A stretch of 64,000 bases of DNA from Paenibacillus anaericanus (GCF_003994475.1 NZ_RZNY01000004.1:62001-126000); one strand, 5' to 3'; positions 1 through 8,995 are shown, counted from the stretch's first letter. The notes: generated by a model from the letters alone, not told the origin. Numbers and translations: made by a program.

Positions 1-82
1 GAGTAAAAAAACTATAAAGTCAAAGGGAAAGCGAAAAAAAGAACAAACAGCTTGATATTACATAAGATCATCCAAATAAGAG

Positions 83-110
83 GAGGGACAGGAAATAATT
101 CCTGTCCCTC
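83..110 (-). terminator. Rho-independent terminator of the arsD-arsA-phosphatase operon
   Basis: A perfect 10-bp stem (GAGGGACAGG with CCTGTCCCTC) around an 8-nt loop lies 14 bases past the stop of the leftward phosphatase gene. The minus-strand tail is pyrimidine rich (CTCTTATTT) but not a pure T run, so efficiency is uncertain. Confidence 0.7.
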
Positions 111-123
111 TAATTAATTTAAA

Positions 124-561
124 CTATTTATATAGACGTTCAAGAGTTGCTCGTTGAGCGTCATTAATGGATAGGATGGAACGCGCCTTTTTGGATTTCT
201 CCTCAGCTTCTTCAATACTTGATACCAAGTTCAACTCCATTAAAACACCGATCGCAACAGCCCCCGTACGTCCACGGCCAGCGCCACAATGAAATGCAAC
301 TTTTTTTCCTTCGTTGTAAGAAGAAATAACTTCTTGAATCGCTCTATTCATTTGAACTTCTTCCACATCTTGTGAATCATCTTTTAAAGGTACATGAATC
401 CTAGTGACGTTTGGAAATATTGTGGTATTGGGATCTAACTCAGCACGTAAATCAACCACGACCTCGACACCTTCGTCTTCAATGAGTCGATTCACATCTA
501 GGGCTCCACACATATAAATATTCGTAACTAGTTCATTGTATGGCTTTTCATTAATTGTCAT
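124..561 (-). CDS. Dual-specificity/tyrosine phosphatase in the ars operon
   Basis: This 145-residue protein is a small cytoplasmic cysteine-dependent phosphatase. The P-loop HCGAGRGR supplies nucleophile Cys92 and phosphate-binding Arg98 (CX5R), followed by TG as in dual-specificity phosphatases. Asp61/Asp62 in the preceding loop are candidates for the general acid. An AAAGGAG sits a suitable distance upstream of the ATG. It begins 13 bases after arsA on the same strand and is followed by a terminator, so it is the last gene of the arsD-arsA operon. Its role in arsenic resistance is not established. It could act on a phosphoprotein or on an arsenate or phosphate ester. The family call is firm; the substrate is unknown. 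Confidence 0.85.
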   Translation of the reverse strand: MTINEKPYNELVTNIYMCGALDVNRLIEDEGVEVVVDLRAELDPNTTIFPNVTRIHVPLKDDSQDVEEVQMNRAIQEVISSYNEGKKVAFHCGAGRGRTGAVAIGVLMELNLVSSIEEAEEKSKKARSILSINDAQRATLERLYK

Positions 562-574
562 TGTGATTTCTCCT

Positions 575-2344
575 TTAATCTTGGATAAGGTGTTCTAATT
601 GTCTCCAACCGGTAGGCTCTGTTGCTCTCCAGGGAACAAGTACTGTGTACTTCGAATGTTCAGTCACTCTCTGTATCCATTGTTTTTCGGAGATTGCCCG
701 GCTTTGTAGGACTGGTTCAGATGTTTGAATGTCTTGCCAACTTTGGTTCACAACCCACCATTCAGGTTGAATGCCTGCTCGATTCAAATCGATTTGAAGG
801 CGCTCAGCTTCCATAACCGGTGTGGCTTCAGGCAATGTGACAATTACCACGTGGGTTTCCTCTGGATTACGTAACCGAGGTAGCAGGTTGCGAACTGAAT
901 CAGGGATGTTGCCTGTTGAACGTTGAACCTCACGGTGATAAGCCTCTGCTGCGTCTAACAAGAGAAGGGTGTGACCAGTTGGTGCTGTATCAATGACAAC
1001 AAAACCATGGTCTGCTTCCTCTACGATTCGTGCAAATGCTCGAAATACAGCAATTTCTTCGGTACAAGGGGAGGCAAGATCTTCTTTCAGAAGCGCACGA
1101 CCTTCTTCATCCAAGTTCTTCTCGTTCTGCTCCATGATTTCGTTAGAATAGCGTTCTGTTTCCAGTTTAGGATCAATACGACTGACATGTAGGAGTGGGA
1201 ATTTCTGTTCTGTATCGTCACCAAGTGCAAGATTTAGATGTGCTGCAGGGTCTGTTGTCGTCAGATGAACACGATGGCCATGGCTTGCTAAACCGATTGC
1301 TATAGCCGTAGCTACCGTCGTTTTACCCACGCCTCCTTTACCCATAGTCATGATCACACCATTTTGTTTCGTCTTAAGCGCATCCAGTAACTGAGCTAAA
1401 CGTTGTAAATTAGTATCATCATCTAACGATGACATATCCATTTCAGACACAAGATCTTCCTCATTCTCAGTATTAAAAAAACCACGAAGACTTTTGATCC
1501 CCGTAAGACTATACGGCTTTAGCGGTATTTCGTATTTTGGGAATGATTTCAATTCCACTGGGATATTTAAAAGAGTTGTTACTTGTCTACTATGAAAAAT
1601 CTGCGCAATCGGATCATCTGTTTGAGTATGCAAAACGCCATTAATAATGAGGTGTTGATTAGTTATATCCAATTCTAGAAGCTCACTAGACGCCCGAGCA
1701 GCTTCTTGCAACGCAGTACGCTCTGGTCGAGAGACTAAAATCAGAATAGTTTGCTTTGCATCGGATAAAGCTTCAACCGTTTTCGCATACATCTCTTGCT
1801 TATCACCTAAACCTGAAAGAGGACCTAAACAAGAGGCACCACTGATATTCGTATCCATAAAGCCTGACCAAGCTTTTGGTAGCTGCAGCAAGCGCAAAGT
1901 ATGACCAGTAGGTGCCGTATCAAAAACAATATGATCAAATTCGCTCTCATTTGCAGATAATAATCTGGTGAACTCGTCAAAGGCTGCGATTTCAACGGTA
2001 CATGCTCCTGATAATTGTTCCTCAATTTGTTGAATAGCTTCTTGGGGCAATATATCACGATAAGGTCCAACAACTTGATCGCGATATTCACGAGCTGCTT
2101 GTTCAGGGTCCAAATTTGAAGCATAAAGCCCAGGAACACCATTTATAGTTGTCGGTTCAGTACCTATTGTGGTTTCGAACAAATCATCTAAATTTGAGGC
2201 TGGGTCAGTACTAATTAAAAGCACTTTTTTTCCTTGACCTGCTAAAGCTATTGCAGTGGAACAGGCAACGGACGTTTTACCAACGCCACCTTTACCTGTG
2301 AAAAAGATATATTGGTTGTTAAGCTCAATAGGTGAAAAATCCAT
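575..2344 (-). CDS. arsA: Arsenical pump-driving ATPase ArsA (two-domain)
   Basis: ArsA is the cytoplasmic ATPase that energises arsenite/antimonite extrusion. The 589 residues hold two homologous halves, each with a deviant Walker A (GKGGVGKTS near residue 18, MGKGGVGKTT near 335) and the ArsA signature DTAPTGHT. Cysteines in the expected metalloid-binding contexts are visible: SGACTVEI and SGASCLG in the N half and ASPCTEEI in the C half, matching Cys113, Cys172 and Cys422 of E. coli ArsA. Length matches full-size ArsA. The ATG has AAGGAGGAG upstream. It lies 19 bases after arsD, with the phosphatase 13 bases after it. The partner pump here would be Acr3, since no ArsB is present. Confidence 0.97.
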   Translation of the reverse strand: MDFSPIELNNQYIFFTGKGGVGKTSVACSTAIALAGQGKKVLLISTDPASNLDDLFETTIGTEPTTINGVPGLYASNLDPEQAAREYRDQVVGPYRDILPQEAIQQIEEQLSGACTVEIAAFDEFTRLLSANESEFDHIVFDTAPTGHTLRLLQLPKAWSGFMDTNISGASCLGPLSGLGDKQEMYAKTVEALSDAKQTILILVSRPERTALQEAARASSELLELDITNQHLIINGVLHTQTDDPIAQIFHSRQVTTLLNIPVELKSFPKYEIPLKPYSLTGIKSLRGFFNTENEEDLVSEMDMSSLDDDTNLQRLAQLLDALKTKQNGVIMTMGKGGVGKTTVATAIAIGLASHGHRVHLTTTDPAAHLNLALGDDTEQKFPLLHVSRIDPKLETERYSNEIMEQNEKNLDEEGRALLKEDLASPCTEEIAVFRAFARIVEEADHGFVVIDTAPTGHTLLLLDAAEAYHREVQRSTGNIPDSVRNLLPRLRNPEETHVVIVTLPEATPVMEAERLQIDLNRAGIQPEWWVVNQSWQDIQTSEPVLQSRAISEKQWIQRVTEHSKYTVLVPWRATEPTGWRQLEHLIQD

Positions 2345-2363
2345 GATATTCTCCTCCTTAGCT

Positions 2364-2759
2364 TTAACAGCAGCCGCTTCCTGGTTCGCAGCAATCTTGA
2401 TCTACAGAGTTAACCTTAATTATTTTTACCGCTTTCATCCCAACGGAAGGTTGACTAAGTGTAATACCGGTCCAGGCAGACAATTCTTCCCTTGTTGGAT
2501 AGCGTTTTTCCGCCTTGAGTTCATCATCAATGAGGACGATAGGGAAAGCATCAGGACCGTTTTGCTGTAGATAAGTAAGAACAACGTTATTTATGGTAAA
2601 TGCTTGTACGTCTTGAGACAGATTGAAGCGTTGTATCGAAACACCTTGTTTGTGTAATGCATCCACATCAGCAGCGATCCGAATTAATTCAGGATCAACA
2701 CTCGGTCCACAGACACCTGTAGAACAGCATAATGCAGGATCATAAATTTCAATTTTCAA
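2364..2759 (-). CDS. arsD: Arsenite metallochaperone ArsD
   Basis: ArsD hands arsenite to ArsA and weakly represses the operon. The N-terminus carries the diagnostic EIYDPALCCSTGVCG with the vicinal pair Cys-Cys plus the third Cys, and the C-terminus ends in Cys pairs (DCCEPGSGCC) as in many ArsD proteins. Start choice: AAGGAG at about 2769-2774 directly abuts an ATG at 2768 with no spacing, while a TTG at 2759 has 9-nt spacing and gives the canonical short N-terminus (131 residues). I chose the TTG. The longer frame up to 2819 would start upstream of the likely transcription start and is rejected. It is the first gene of the leftward operon. Confidence 0.93.
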   Translation of the reverse strand: MKIEIYDPALCCSTGVCGPSVDPELIRIAADVDALHKQGVSIQRFNLSQDVQAFTINNVVLTYLQQNGPDAFPIVLIDDELKAEKRYPTREELSAWTGITLSQPSVGMKAVKIIKVNSVDQDCCEPGSGCC

Positions 2760-2796
2760 TTGAGACATCTCCTTATTTGTGATATTCTCTAATACG

Positions 2797-2888
2797 TGTG
2801 TAATTATATAATCAATCACTTATATAATCAATAACTTATATGATAAAAAATAATTACTTGCTTATATAATCATTCGCTTATATAATAA
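2797..2888. promoter_or_regulatory. Divergent ars promoters with five ArsR operator-like repeats
   Basis: Five near-identical copies of CTTATATAATCA start at about 2804, 2819, 2835, 2861 and 2877, mostly 16 bases apart. They overlap both divergent promoters: rightward TTGCTT (2858) - 17 bp - TATAAT (2881), and leftward TTGATT (2831 to 2826) - 17 bp - TATAAT (2808 to 2803). The repeats are AT-rich with a palindromic TTATATAA core, as expected for a winged-helix ArsR dimer. Binding here would block both operons at once. Confidence 0.8.
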
Positions 2889-2917
2889 TTTTGAAATAGA
2901 GGGGAGTGTGAAGACAC

Positions 2918-3238
2918 ATGAGGATAACAATCGAAGAAATGGCGGAACAATTTAAGTTGTTGGGAGATAAAACTCGTTTAAAAATTGTTTCCATTTTATA
3001 TCAGAAAGAAATGTGTGTATGTCACTTGGTGGAGTTACTTGAAACAACGCAACCAAATATTAGCCAACATCTCCGTAAATTGAAGGATGCAGGTTTAGTT
3101 CAAGAAGAACGAAGAGGACAATGGATTTATTATTCTCTCCATATTGACGATAAACCACACTTAAATGATGCGCTTCAATATTTACCGCATCTCGCTGAAG
3201 AAGTACAAGAAAAGATAAACACAATGGTGTGTGAATAA
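2918..3238 (+). CDS. arsR: Arsenite-responsive repressor ArsR
   Basis: This 106-residue winged-helix regulator of the ArsR/SmtB family dissociates from DNA when trivalent As or Sb binds. Cys33-Val-Cys35 (motif CVCHL) at the start of the recognition region is the classic metalloid-sensing pair, and [19 protein letters not shown] is the DNA-recognition helix. GAGGGGAGTG lies upstream of the ATG. The gene opens the rightward ars operon and faces the repeated operator at 2797-2888, which it presumably binds. Confidence 0.95.
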   Translation: MRITIEEMAEQFKLLGDKTRLKIVSILYQKEMCVCHLVELLETTQPNISQHLRKLKDAGLVQEERRGQWIYYSLHIDDKPHLNDALQYLPHLAEEVQEKINTMVCE

Positions 3239-3254
3239 GGAGTGTGAACCTATC

Positions 3255-4313
3255 ATGAATCAAGGGAAACCCAAGAAATTATCCTTTTTGGACCGTTATC
3301 TAACGTTTTGGATTTTTGGGGCAATGGCAATCGGTATTGGTTTAGGATACTTAGTTCCAAATTTCTCTGATGTGTTATCCAGTATGCAAGTCGGAACAAC
3401 CTCGATACCCATTGCCATAGGACTAATTGTCATGATGTATCCACCGCTTGCGAAAGTGAAATATGAGAATCTTGGACAGGTATTTAAGGATTGGAAAGTT
3501 TTATTGTTATCCTTAGTGCAGAACTGGGTTATCGGTCCGATACTTATGTTCTTATTAGCCATACTTTTTCTAAGTGATATGCCAGAATATATGATCGGAT
3601 TGATCATGATTGGACTCGCTAGATGTATTGCTATGGTGTTAGTTTGGAGTGATTTGGCTAAGGGAGATCCTGAATACACTGCAGGTTTAGTCGCCTTTAA
3701 TTCCATATTTCAGATTTTGTTCTACTCTGTATTTACGTATGTGTTCATAACCGTATTACCTGGGTGGTTCGGTGTCAGCGGAGCAATAGTGGACATCTCC
3801 ATGGGTCAAATTGCGGAGAGTGTTCTCATTTATCTAGGAATACCATTTGCTGCTGGCCTATTAACACGCGTAATTGGGATCAAACTTAAAGGGGAAGCTT
3901 GGTACCAACAAGTATTCATTCCCAAAATAAGCCCACTTGCTTTAATAGCCTTACTATTCACGATTGTGTTGATGTTTACGTTAAAAGCAGAAATGATCGT
4001 TCAACTGCCATTAGATGTCGTGCGAATTGCCATTCCGATGGTGATCTACTTTGTAGTGATGTTCTTAGTATCCTTTTTCATGTCCAAGAAGTCTGGAACA
4101 TCCTATCCTGTAGCAGCCTCGTTATCATTTACAGCTGCCAGCAACAACTTTGAATTAGCCATTGCGGTAGCCATTGGGGTCTTTGGGTTGGATTCAGGAG
4201 TTGCATTTGTAGCAGTTATTGGGCCATTAGTAGAAGTACCTGTATTAATCGGTCTTGTTAAAGTATCGCTTTGGATCAAACGAAAGTATTTTGAACCATC
4301 ATTAAGTAAATAA
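3255..4313 (+). CDS. acr3: Arsenite efflux permease Acr3
   Basis: This is a roughly 352-residue, ten-helix membrane protein of the ACR3 (BART) family that exports arsenite. The motif [15 protein letters not shown] contains the invariant membrane Cys124 required in ACR3 transporters, and a second conserved stretch ([18 protein letters not shown]) lies near the C-terminus. An upstream in-frame ATG at 3231 overlaps arsR. The ATG at 3255 is preferred because AAGGAGTG sits 10 bases before it. It is 26 bases upstream of arsC, and the pump may couple to ArsA encoded on the divergent operon. Confidence 0.95.
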   Translation: MNQGKPKKLSFLDRYLTFWIFGAMAIGIGLGYLVPNFSDVLSSMQVGTTSIPIAIGLIVMMYPPLAKVKYENLGQVFKDWKVLLLSLVQNWVIGPILMFLLAILFLSDMPEYMIGLIMIGLARCIAMVLVWSDLAKGDPEYTAGLVAFNSIFQILFYSVFTYVFITVLPGWFGVSGAIVDISMGQIAESVLIYLGIPFAAGLLTRVIGIKLKGEAWYQQVFIPKISPLALIALLFTIVLMFTLKAEMIVQLPLDVVRIAIPMVIYFVVMFLVSFFMSKKSGTSYPVAASLSFTAASNNFELAIAVAIGVFGLDSGVAFVAVIGPLVEVPVLIGLVKVSLWIKRKYFEPSLSK

Positions 4314-4339
4314 TAGTAAATAATAGGGAGAGATATCAG

Positions 4340-4762
4340 ATGAACAAACCATTAATTTATTTTCTTTGCACAGGAAACTCTTGTCGAAGTCAGATTGCCG
4401 ATGGATTTCTGCGAACACTTGGTGGAGAAAGCTATGAAGTGAAGAGTGCTGGTCTAGAAGCTCATGGGTTAAACCCTCGTGCCGTTCAAGTCATGCAAGA
4501 GGCAGGTATAGACATTACCAACCATACATCCGATGTTATTGATCCAGAGATCCTAAATAGAGCAGATTATGTTATTACACTTTGTGGTCATGCGGACGAA
4601 CATTGCCCGATTATATCGAACAAGAATGTAGTCAAATGGCATTGGGGATTTGATGATCCAGCAAAAGCAACGGGAACAGAAGGAGAAATTATGGATCAAT
4701 TCCGAAATGTACGTGATGCCATTAAATCAAGAATTGAAGAATTTTTAAGTGAAGGGAAATAA
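4340..4762 (+). CDS. arsC: Arsenate reductase ArsC (thioredoxin-coupled)
   Basis: The protein reduces arsenate to arsenite, which Acr3 then exports. Its 140 residues match the low-molecular-weight phosphatase-fold ArsC of Bacillus/Staphylococcus. The CX5R loop Cys10-TGNSC-Arg16 binds the oxyanion, and Cys82 and Cys89 (LCGHADEHC) complete the three-cysteine relay that is reduced by thioredoxin. GGGAGAG precedes the ATG. It is the last gene before a hairpin terminator. Confidence 0.96.
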   Translation: MNKPLIYFLCTGNSCRSQIADGFLRTLGGESYEVKSAGLEAHGLNPRAVQVMQEAGIDITNHTSDVIDPEILNRADYVITLCGHADEHCPIISNKNVVKWHWGFDDPAKATGTEGEIMDQFRNVRDAIKSRIEEFLSEGK

Positions 4763-4773
4763 AAAGAATTTTG

Positions 4774-4798
4774 AACCGACCCTAGTGGTCGGTTTTCT
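4774..4798 (+). terminator. Terminator after arsC
   Basis: An 8-bp stem (AACCGACC / GGTCGGTT) with a 5-nt loop and TTTTCT tail ends the arsR-acr3-arsC transcript. The following MATE gene starts only 28 bases later, so partial read-through is possible. Confidence 0.75.
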
Positions 4799-4825
4799 AA
4801 TTAGGTCAAAAAGGAGCTACTAGAC

Positions 4826-6169
4826 ATGAAAGGCACAAATGATTTGACCCAAGGTCCTATTATGCCTACCTTAATGAAATTAACGCTTCCCATTATTGCA
4901 ACCAATTTTATATCAACAACATATGGTCTTGTCGATATGATTTGGGTTGGAAGATTAGGAAGTGGTCCTGTTGCAGCGATTGGCACGGCAAGTTTTTTCA
5001 TCAATTTAGCTATTGCTTTATCAACAATGATAACGATCGGTACAGGGATCAAGGTTTCACATTGTATGGGAGCCGGCCAGAAAGATAAGGCTCAATCGTA
5101 TATCAAGAACGGATTTACGATGTCTATCCTATTGGGAATTCTCTACATGCTTTTTATCTTTGTGACCAAGAATCAGCTCATTGGTTTCTTTGATCTAGGA
5201 AATGATGAAGTTGAGCTGATGGCAAAACAATTCTTGTTGATTTCGATTATCGGGATTATATTTTCAATCATTAATATCTTATTCGCCACTATCATAAACT
5301 CGATGGGAAATAGTAAGTTGCCTTTTCACATATTCTCGATCGGACTTATTTTTAATATCGTCCTCGATCCATTCTTGATCTTTGGTGTAGGTAACTTTAA
5401 GGGTTGGGGAGTTGCAGGGGCAGCAATTGCTACATTAGCTGCAAATATATTAGTGACAAGTTTATTTATCATTAAAACAAGAAATTCAGAATTGATTTCG
5501 AAATCTACCTCAAGCAACACTCTTCAAATGAAAGAAGTTATCCGAATGGGAATTCCGATTACAATCCAACGGGTCACATTTACGATCATATCGATCATAA
5601 TCGCCAAGATCATCGTACGCTTTGGAGCTGATGCAATTGCAGTTCAAAAAGTGGGGATACAAATTGAATCCATTTCTTATATGACAATCGGAGGACTCCA
5701 AGGGGCCATTGCTGCTTTCTTTGGTCAAAATTATGGAGCACGTCGGATAGATCGAATTAAACAGGGCTATCATCATGCTCTGTTATTAACATCAATCTTT
5801 GGCATCATCATATCCATTGTATTCATCATATTCCCACAGCAACTCTTTTCACTGTTCTTATCCGATAAGGAAAGTTTAGAGCTAGGTACAAGTTATATGC
5901 GTATCATCGGATATTCACAATTGTTCATGTGTATGGAACTGATGACTGTTGGTGCTTTTAATGGAATTGGTAAGACACATATCCCACCGATATTCAGCAT
6001 TATCTTTACCGCGCTAAGGATACCGTTGGCATTGGTATTATCTGAACCTTTTGGTTTAAACGGTGTATGGATGTCGATTGCACTGACTAGTGTTTTCAAA
6101 GGGGTTATTCTGGTCATCTGGTTTAGAAGATCTTTGCGCAGAATGAATGAACCACAAGTTAACATTTAA
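4826..6169 (+). CDS. MATE-family multidrug/toxin exporter
   Basis: This 447-residue polytopic inner-membrane protein has about twelve hydrophobic helices in two pseudo-repeats and typical MATE signatures (GPIMPTLMKLTLPIIATNF at the N-terminus, AAFFGQNYGARR near residue 293). It would export organic cations or drugs in exchange for Na+ or H+. AAGGAG lies about 10 bases before the ATG. It lies between the ars operon and gshAB on the same strand, with only 23 bases (ATG to ATG) before gshAB. A role in exporting thiol conjugates is conceivable but is inference only. Confidence 0.88.
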   Translation: MKGTNDLTQGPIMPTLMKLTLPIIATNFISTTYGLVDMIWVGRLGSGPVAAIGTASFFINLAIALSTMITIGTGIKVSHCMGAGQKDKAQSYIKNGFTMSILLGILYMLFIFVTKNQLIGFFDLGNDEVELMAKQFLLISIIGIIFSIINILFATIINSMGNSKLPFHIFSIGLIFNIVLDPFLIFGVGNFKGWGVAGAAIATLAANILVTSLFIIKTRNSELISKSTSSNTLQMKEVIRMGIPITIQRVTFTIISIIIAKIIVRFGADAIAVQKVGIQIESISYMTIGGLQGAIAAFFGQNYGARRIDRIKQGYHHALLLTSIFGIIISIVFIIFPQQLFSLFLSDKESLELGTSYMRIIGYSQLFMCMELMTVGAFNGIGKTHIPPIFSIIFTALRIPLALVLSEPFGLNGVWMSIALTSVFKGVILVIWFRRSLRRMNEPQVNI

Positions 6170-6192
6170 ATTAATGAAGGATGGTAGTAAAC

Positions 6193-8532
6193 ATGACATT
6201 GTTGAATCGAAAACTCATACAGCTTCTGATAGATAAAAAGTTAAATGAAGATGTTTTGCGAGGTCAATTTGGTTTAGAAAAAGAAAATGTTAGAGTCGAT
6301 CAAGATGGAAAACTTGCGTTGACACCGCATCCTAAAGCCTTTGGAAATAAAATGGATAACCCGTATATTCAAACTGACTTCTCTGAGAGCCAAATTGAAA
6401 TGATAACTCCAACCTTTGACTCTATAGAAGAGACGTATCGTTTCATGGAAGCATTGCAAGATATTGTTTCTCTTGAATTGAATGGGGAATATTTGTGGCC
6501 GAGCAGCAATCCTCCAATGTTGCCCGATGACCAAGATATTCCGATTGCCAAAATGAACGATCCCATAGAGGACAAATATAGAAATCAATTAGCAGAAAAG
6601 TATGGACGCAAAAGACAATTACTAAGTGGAATTCATTACAATTTCTCTTTTGATGAAGGGTTTCTGAGAAAGCTTTATGAAAGTGAAGATCGTCATGAAG
6701 AGTATAAAGAATTCAAAAATGCTACGTATTTTAAAATAACTCGCAACCTATTGAAGTATCGATGGTTCCTCATCTATTTAACAGGAGCAAGTCCTGTCTT
6801 TGATAAGACATATATAGAAAGATGCGTCGCTCGTGGGATTTCAGATGATGAGAAAAGCATTTATTTCCCGAACATGAATTCACTTCGAAATAGTGAATGC
6901 GGTTATCGAAATGAAAAACCTCTATATGTATCCTTTAATTCGATGGATGACTATGTTCATGATTTGAATGAGTTGATTCGCTCCGAGCAATTACTAAGTG
7001 TAAAGGAGTTTTACAGTCCTGTTAGAGTAAAAACAGTTAGAAGTAATAACCCAATACAGGAACTAATACAGAATGGTATAGCCTATTTAGAGCTGCGTTT
7101 TATTGATTTGAATCCACTATATAAAATTGGAATCAGCAAAGAAACGATGCAATTCGTTCACTTGTTTATCATCTTTATGTTGCTGAAGAAGGATGAAGCC
7201 TTCGATGAAGAAGATCAAAAGATGGCAGACTTGAATCATGATCAACTGATCATGGAAGGTATAAACGGATGCTTACACGATCATGGTGATGGTAATATGA
7301 CGATGAAGGAGATGGCACTAACTTTTATCCATGAGATGCAAGAAATGGTACAGTTCTTGTTTCCTAATGATGAGAAGTACTTACACATTCTGGGCGGGGA
7401 AAAGCAAAAAATTCTTCATTCTGATTTGAGCTTTGCCTCTGTAGTAAAGTCTGACATACAAAAATCATCCTATTTGACTTACCATTTGGATAAAGCAAAA
7501 CAATATGCCCAGGAAAGTCTTCAAGATGGCTACCGATTCGTTGGATATGAGGATCTAGAATTATCAACCCAGTTGCTATTGAAGGCAGCGGTGAAACGAG
7601 GCATTACATTCAAATTGATCGATCGAGATGAAAATTTCGTATTACTTTCTCTAGGTGATCACAAAGAATATGTTAAGCAAGCCACGAAAACTTCATTGGA
7701 TTCCTACAGCACCGTGTTAATTATGGAAAACAAAATCGTTACTAAAGAAGTCCTCAAACAACAAGGAATCCGAGTTCCAACCGGTGAAGCCTTTCGAAGT
7801 CTTGAAGAAGCGATGTTAGAATATGAAACTTATTATGACAAACCTATTGTAATAAAGCCAAAATCAACAAATTTCGGCTTGGGTATCACCATCTTTAATC
7901 GTGAATTTTCAAAAGAGGATTATCAAAAAGCATTCGAAATGGCATTCGTACATGATCAGACTGTTCTTCTAGAGGAATTCATAACTGGGAAAGAATATCG
8001 TTTCCTGATCATGGGAGATGAGGTCGTTGGGATACTGCATCGAGTTCCCGCCAATGTAGTAGGAGATGGGGTCCGCACGATTGAGCAACTAGTTCATGAA
8101 AAAAATAAAGATCCTCTCAGAGGTCGTGGATATAAGACTCCTCTTGAAAAGATTCAGTTAGGTGAAGCAGAAGAGATGTTTTTGAAAAACCATTCCTATA
8201 ACTGGAGCGATATACCACAGCTAGGTAAAGTCATCTATCTACGAGAAAACTCCAATATTAGTACAGGTGGAGACAGTATTGATTTCACGGATGAAATTCC
8301 AGATAGCTATAAAAACCTTGCTATTCAATCTGCTAAGGCTGCGGGCGCAACCTTTTGTGGTGTTGATATGATGATTGATGATATAAGAGAAGATGCAACG
8401 GATGACAATTACAGCATTATTGAAATCAACTTTAATCCAGCAATCCATATTCATTGTTATCCCTATAAAGGGATAAATCGAAAAGCAGATGAGAAGATTC
8501 TCGATTTATTATTTGGTAAAACAAACAATTAA
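6193..8532 (+). CDS. gshAB: Bifunctional glutamate-cysteine ligase/glutathione synthetase
   Basis: GshAB (GshF) makes glutathione in two ATP-dependent steps. Residues 1 to about 500 resemble gamma-glutamylcysteine ligase (early motif FGLEKENVRV, SECGYRNEKPLYVSF mid-domain). Residues from about 510 form an ATP-grasp domain (KPIVIKPKSTNFGLGITIFN, LLEEFITGKEYRFLIMGDEVVG, EINFNPAIHIHCYP). The length of about 779 residues fits the fused family. An ATG at 6181 directly abuts GAAGG; the ATG at 6193 has better spacing. Most Bacillales use bacillithiol, so glutathione synthesis beside an ars operon suggests an acquired detoxification function. Confidence 0.93.
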   Translation: MTLLNRKLIQLLIDKKLNEDVLRGQFGLEKENVRVDQDGKLALTPHPKAFGNKMDNPYIQTDFSESQIEMITPTFDSIEETYRFMEALQDIVSLELNGEYLWPSSNPPMLPDDQDIPIAKMNDPIEDKYRNQLAEKYGRKRQLLSGIHYNFSFDEGFLRKLYESEDRHEEYKEFKNATYFKITRNLLKYRWFLIYLTGASPVFDKTYIERCVARGISDDEKSIYFPNMNSLRNSECGYRNEKPLYVSFNSMDDYVHDLNELIRSEQLLSVKEFYSPVRVKTVRSNNPIQELIQNGIAYLELRFIDLNPLYKIGISKETMQFVHLFIIFMLLKKDEAFDEEDQKMADLNHDQLIMEGINGCLHDHGDGNMTMKEMALTFIHEMQEMVQFLFPNDEKYLHILGGEKQKILHSDLSFASVVKSDIQKSSYLTYHLDKAKQYAQESLQDGYRFVGYEDLELSTQLLLKAAVKRGITFKLIDRDENFVLLSLGDHKEYVKQATKTSLDSYSTVLIMENKIVTKEVLKQQGIRVPTGEAFRSLEEAMLEYETYYDKPIVIKPKSTNFGLGITIFNREFSKEDYQKAFEMAFVHDQTVLLEEFITGKEYRFLIMGDEVVGILHRVPANVVGDGVRTIEQLVHEKNKDPLRGRGYKTPLEKIQLGEAEEMFLKNHSYNWSDIPQLGKVIYLRENSNISTGGDSIDFTDEIPDSYKNLAIQSAKAAGATFCGVDMMIDDIREDATDDNYSIIEINFNPAIHIHCYPYKGINRKADEKILDLLFGKTNN

Positions 8533-8548
8533 TTCATAGTAAATAAGA

Positions 8549-8577
8549 AGAGCCCAAAGTAATTGACTTTGGGCTCT
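8549..8577 (+). terminator. Terminator after gshAB
   Basis: A perfect 12-bp stem (AGAGCCCAAAGT / ACTTTGGGCTCT) with loop AATTG lies 17 bases after the gshAB stop. It lacks a strong T run, so it may act as an mRNA-end stabiliser as well as a terminator. Confidence 0.7.
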
Positions 8578-8721
8578 GATGATTAGCCTTTATTGTACTC
8601 TGATAAAGAAGAGGAGTTTTGATGGATTATGTCATTTATCGGAACATATTCTAGTCATCCGCGACAATTGTTAAATGATACAAAAGTACCAACATAACTT
8701 TACGCTAAAAAACTTTCTTAA

Positions 8722-8995
8722 TGGTATTATCCCCTTTAAGTAGACACTCAAAACGCAAAGCTGCCTGCCTCGATAACGCATGCATCGAATCCTTCTTTTC
8801 GCATCTCAAGACAGAGAAGTTGTACCTTTACAAGGGTAATTCAGAAGGTGAGATACATCAAGAGTTCGAGGATTATATCTACTTTTATAACTACCAACGA
8901 TTTCAAAAGAAACTTAAACAACATGCGTCTATTGAGTATCGGCACGCGTTGTTTACCTAGCTTTTTTCATCTGTTTACTGACAAGGGTATGACCA
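8722..8995 (+). mobile_element. Internally deleted IS3-family element
   Basis: A left inverted repeat beginning TGGTATTATCCCC at 8722 pairs with a right repeat ending GTATGACCA at 8995. With one gap, 18 of about 25 positions match. Between them only the extreme 3' end of an IS3-type orfB survives, and the stop lies 35 bases from the right end as in intact IS3-family elements. So about 1 kb has been lost internally, leaving a 274-bp non-autonomous remnant. No convincing 3-4 bp target duplication is seen. Confidence 0.7.
8748..8960 (+). pseudogene. IS3-family transposase orfB, C-terminal fragment
   Basis: About 70 codons encode the DDE transposase C-terminus of the IS150-like branch. CLDNACIESFFSHLK carries the final catalytic Glu, and YIYFYNYQRFQKKL and IEYRHAL follow, as in full-length proteins. 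Everything upstream, including the two Asp motifs and orfA, is missing, so it cannot be active. Confidence 0.85.

Noticed and set aside
971..1192. Plus-strand frames inside arsA, gshAB, ABC and other long genes
   Set aside because: They are shadows of well-supported genes, with no RBS and no homology that I recognise.
2769..2819. ArsD start at 2819
   Set aside because: It lies upstream of the predicted leftward transcription start and in the operator; ArsD homologs begin near the CCSTGVCG motif.
8972..8993. TGT-N4-TGACAA at 8972 as the definite left end of the Tn7-like element
   Set aside because: It matches the right end at 16 of 22 positions but also coincides with the right inverted repeat of the IS3 remnant, whose orfB stop and left repeat fit well. 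It is kept only as one possible boundary.
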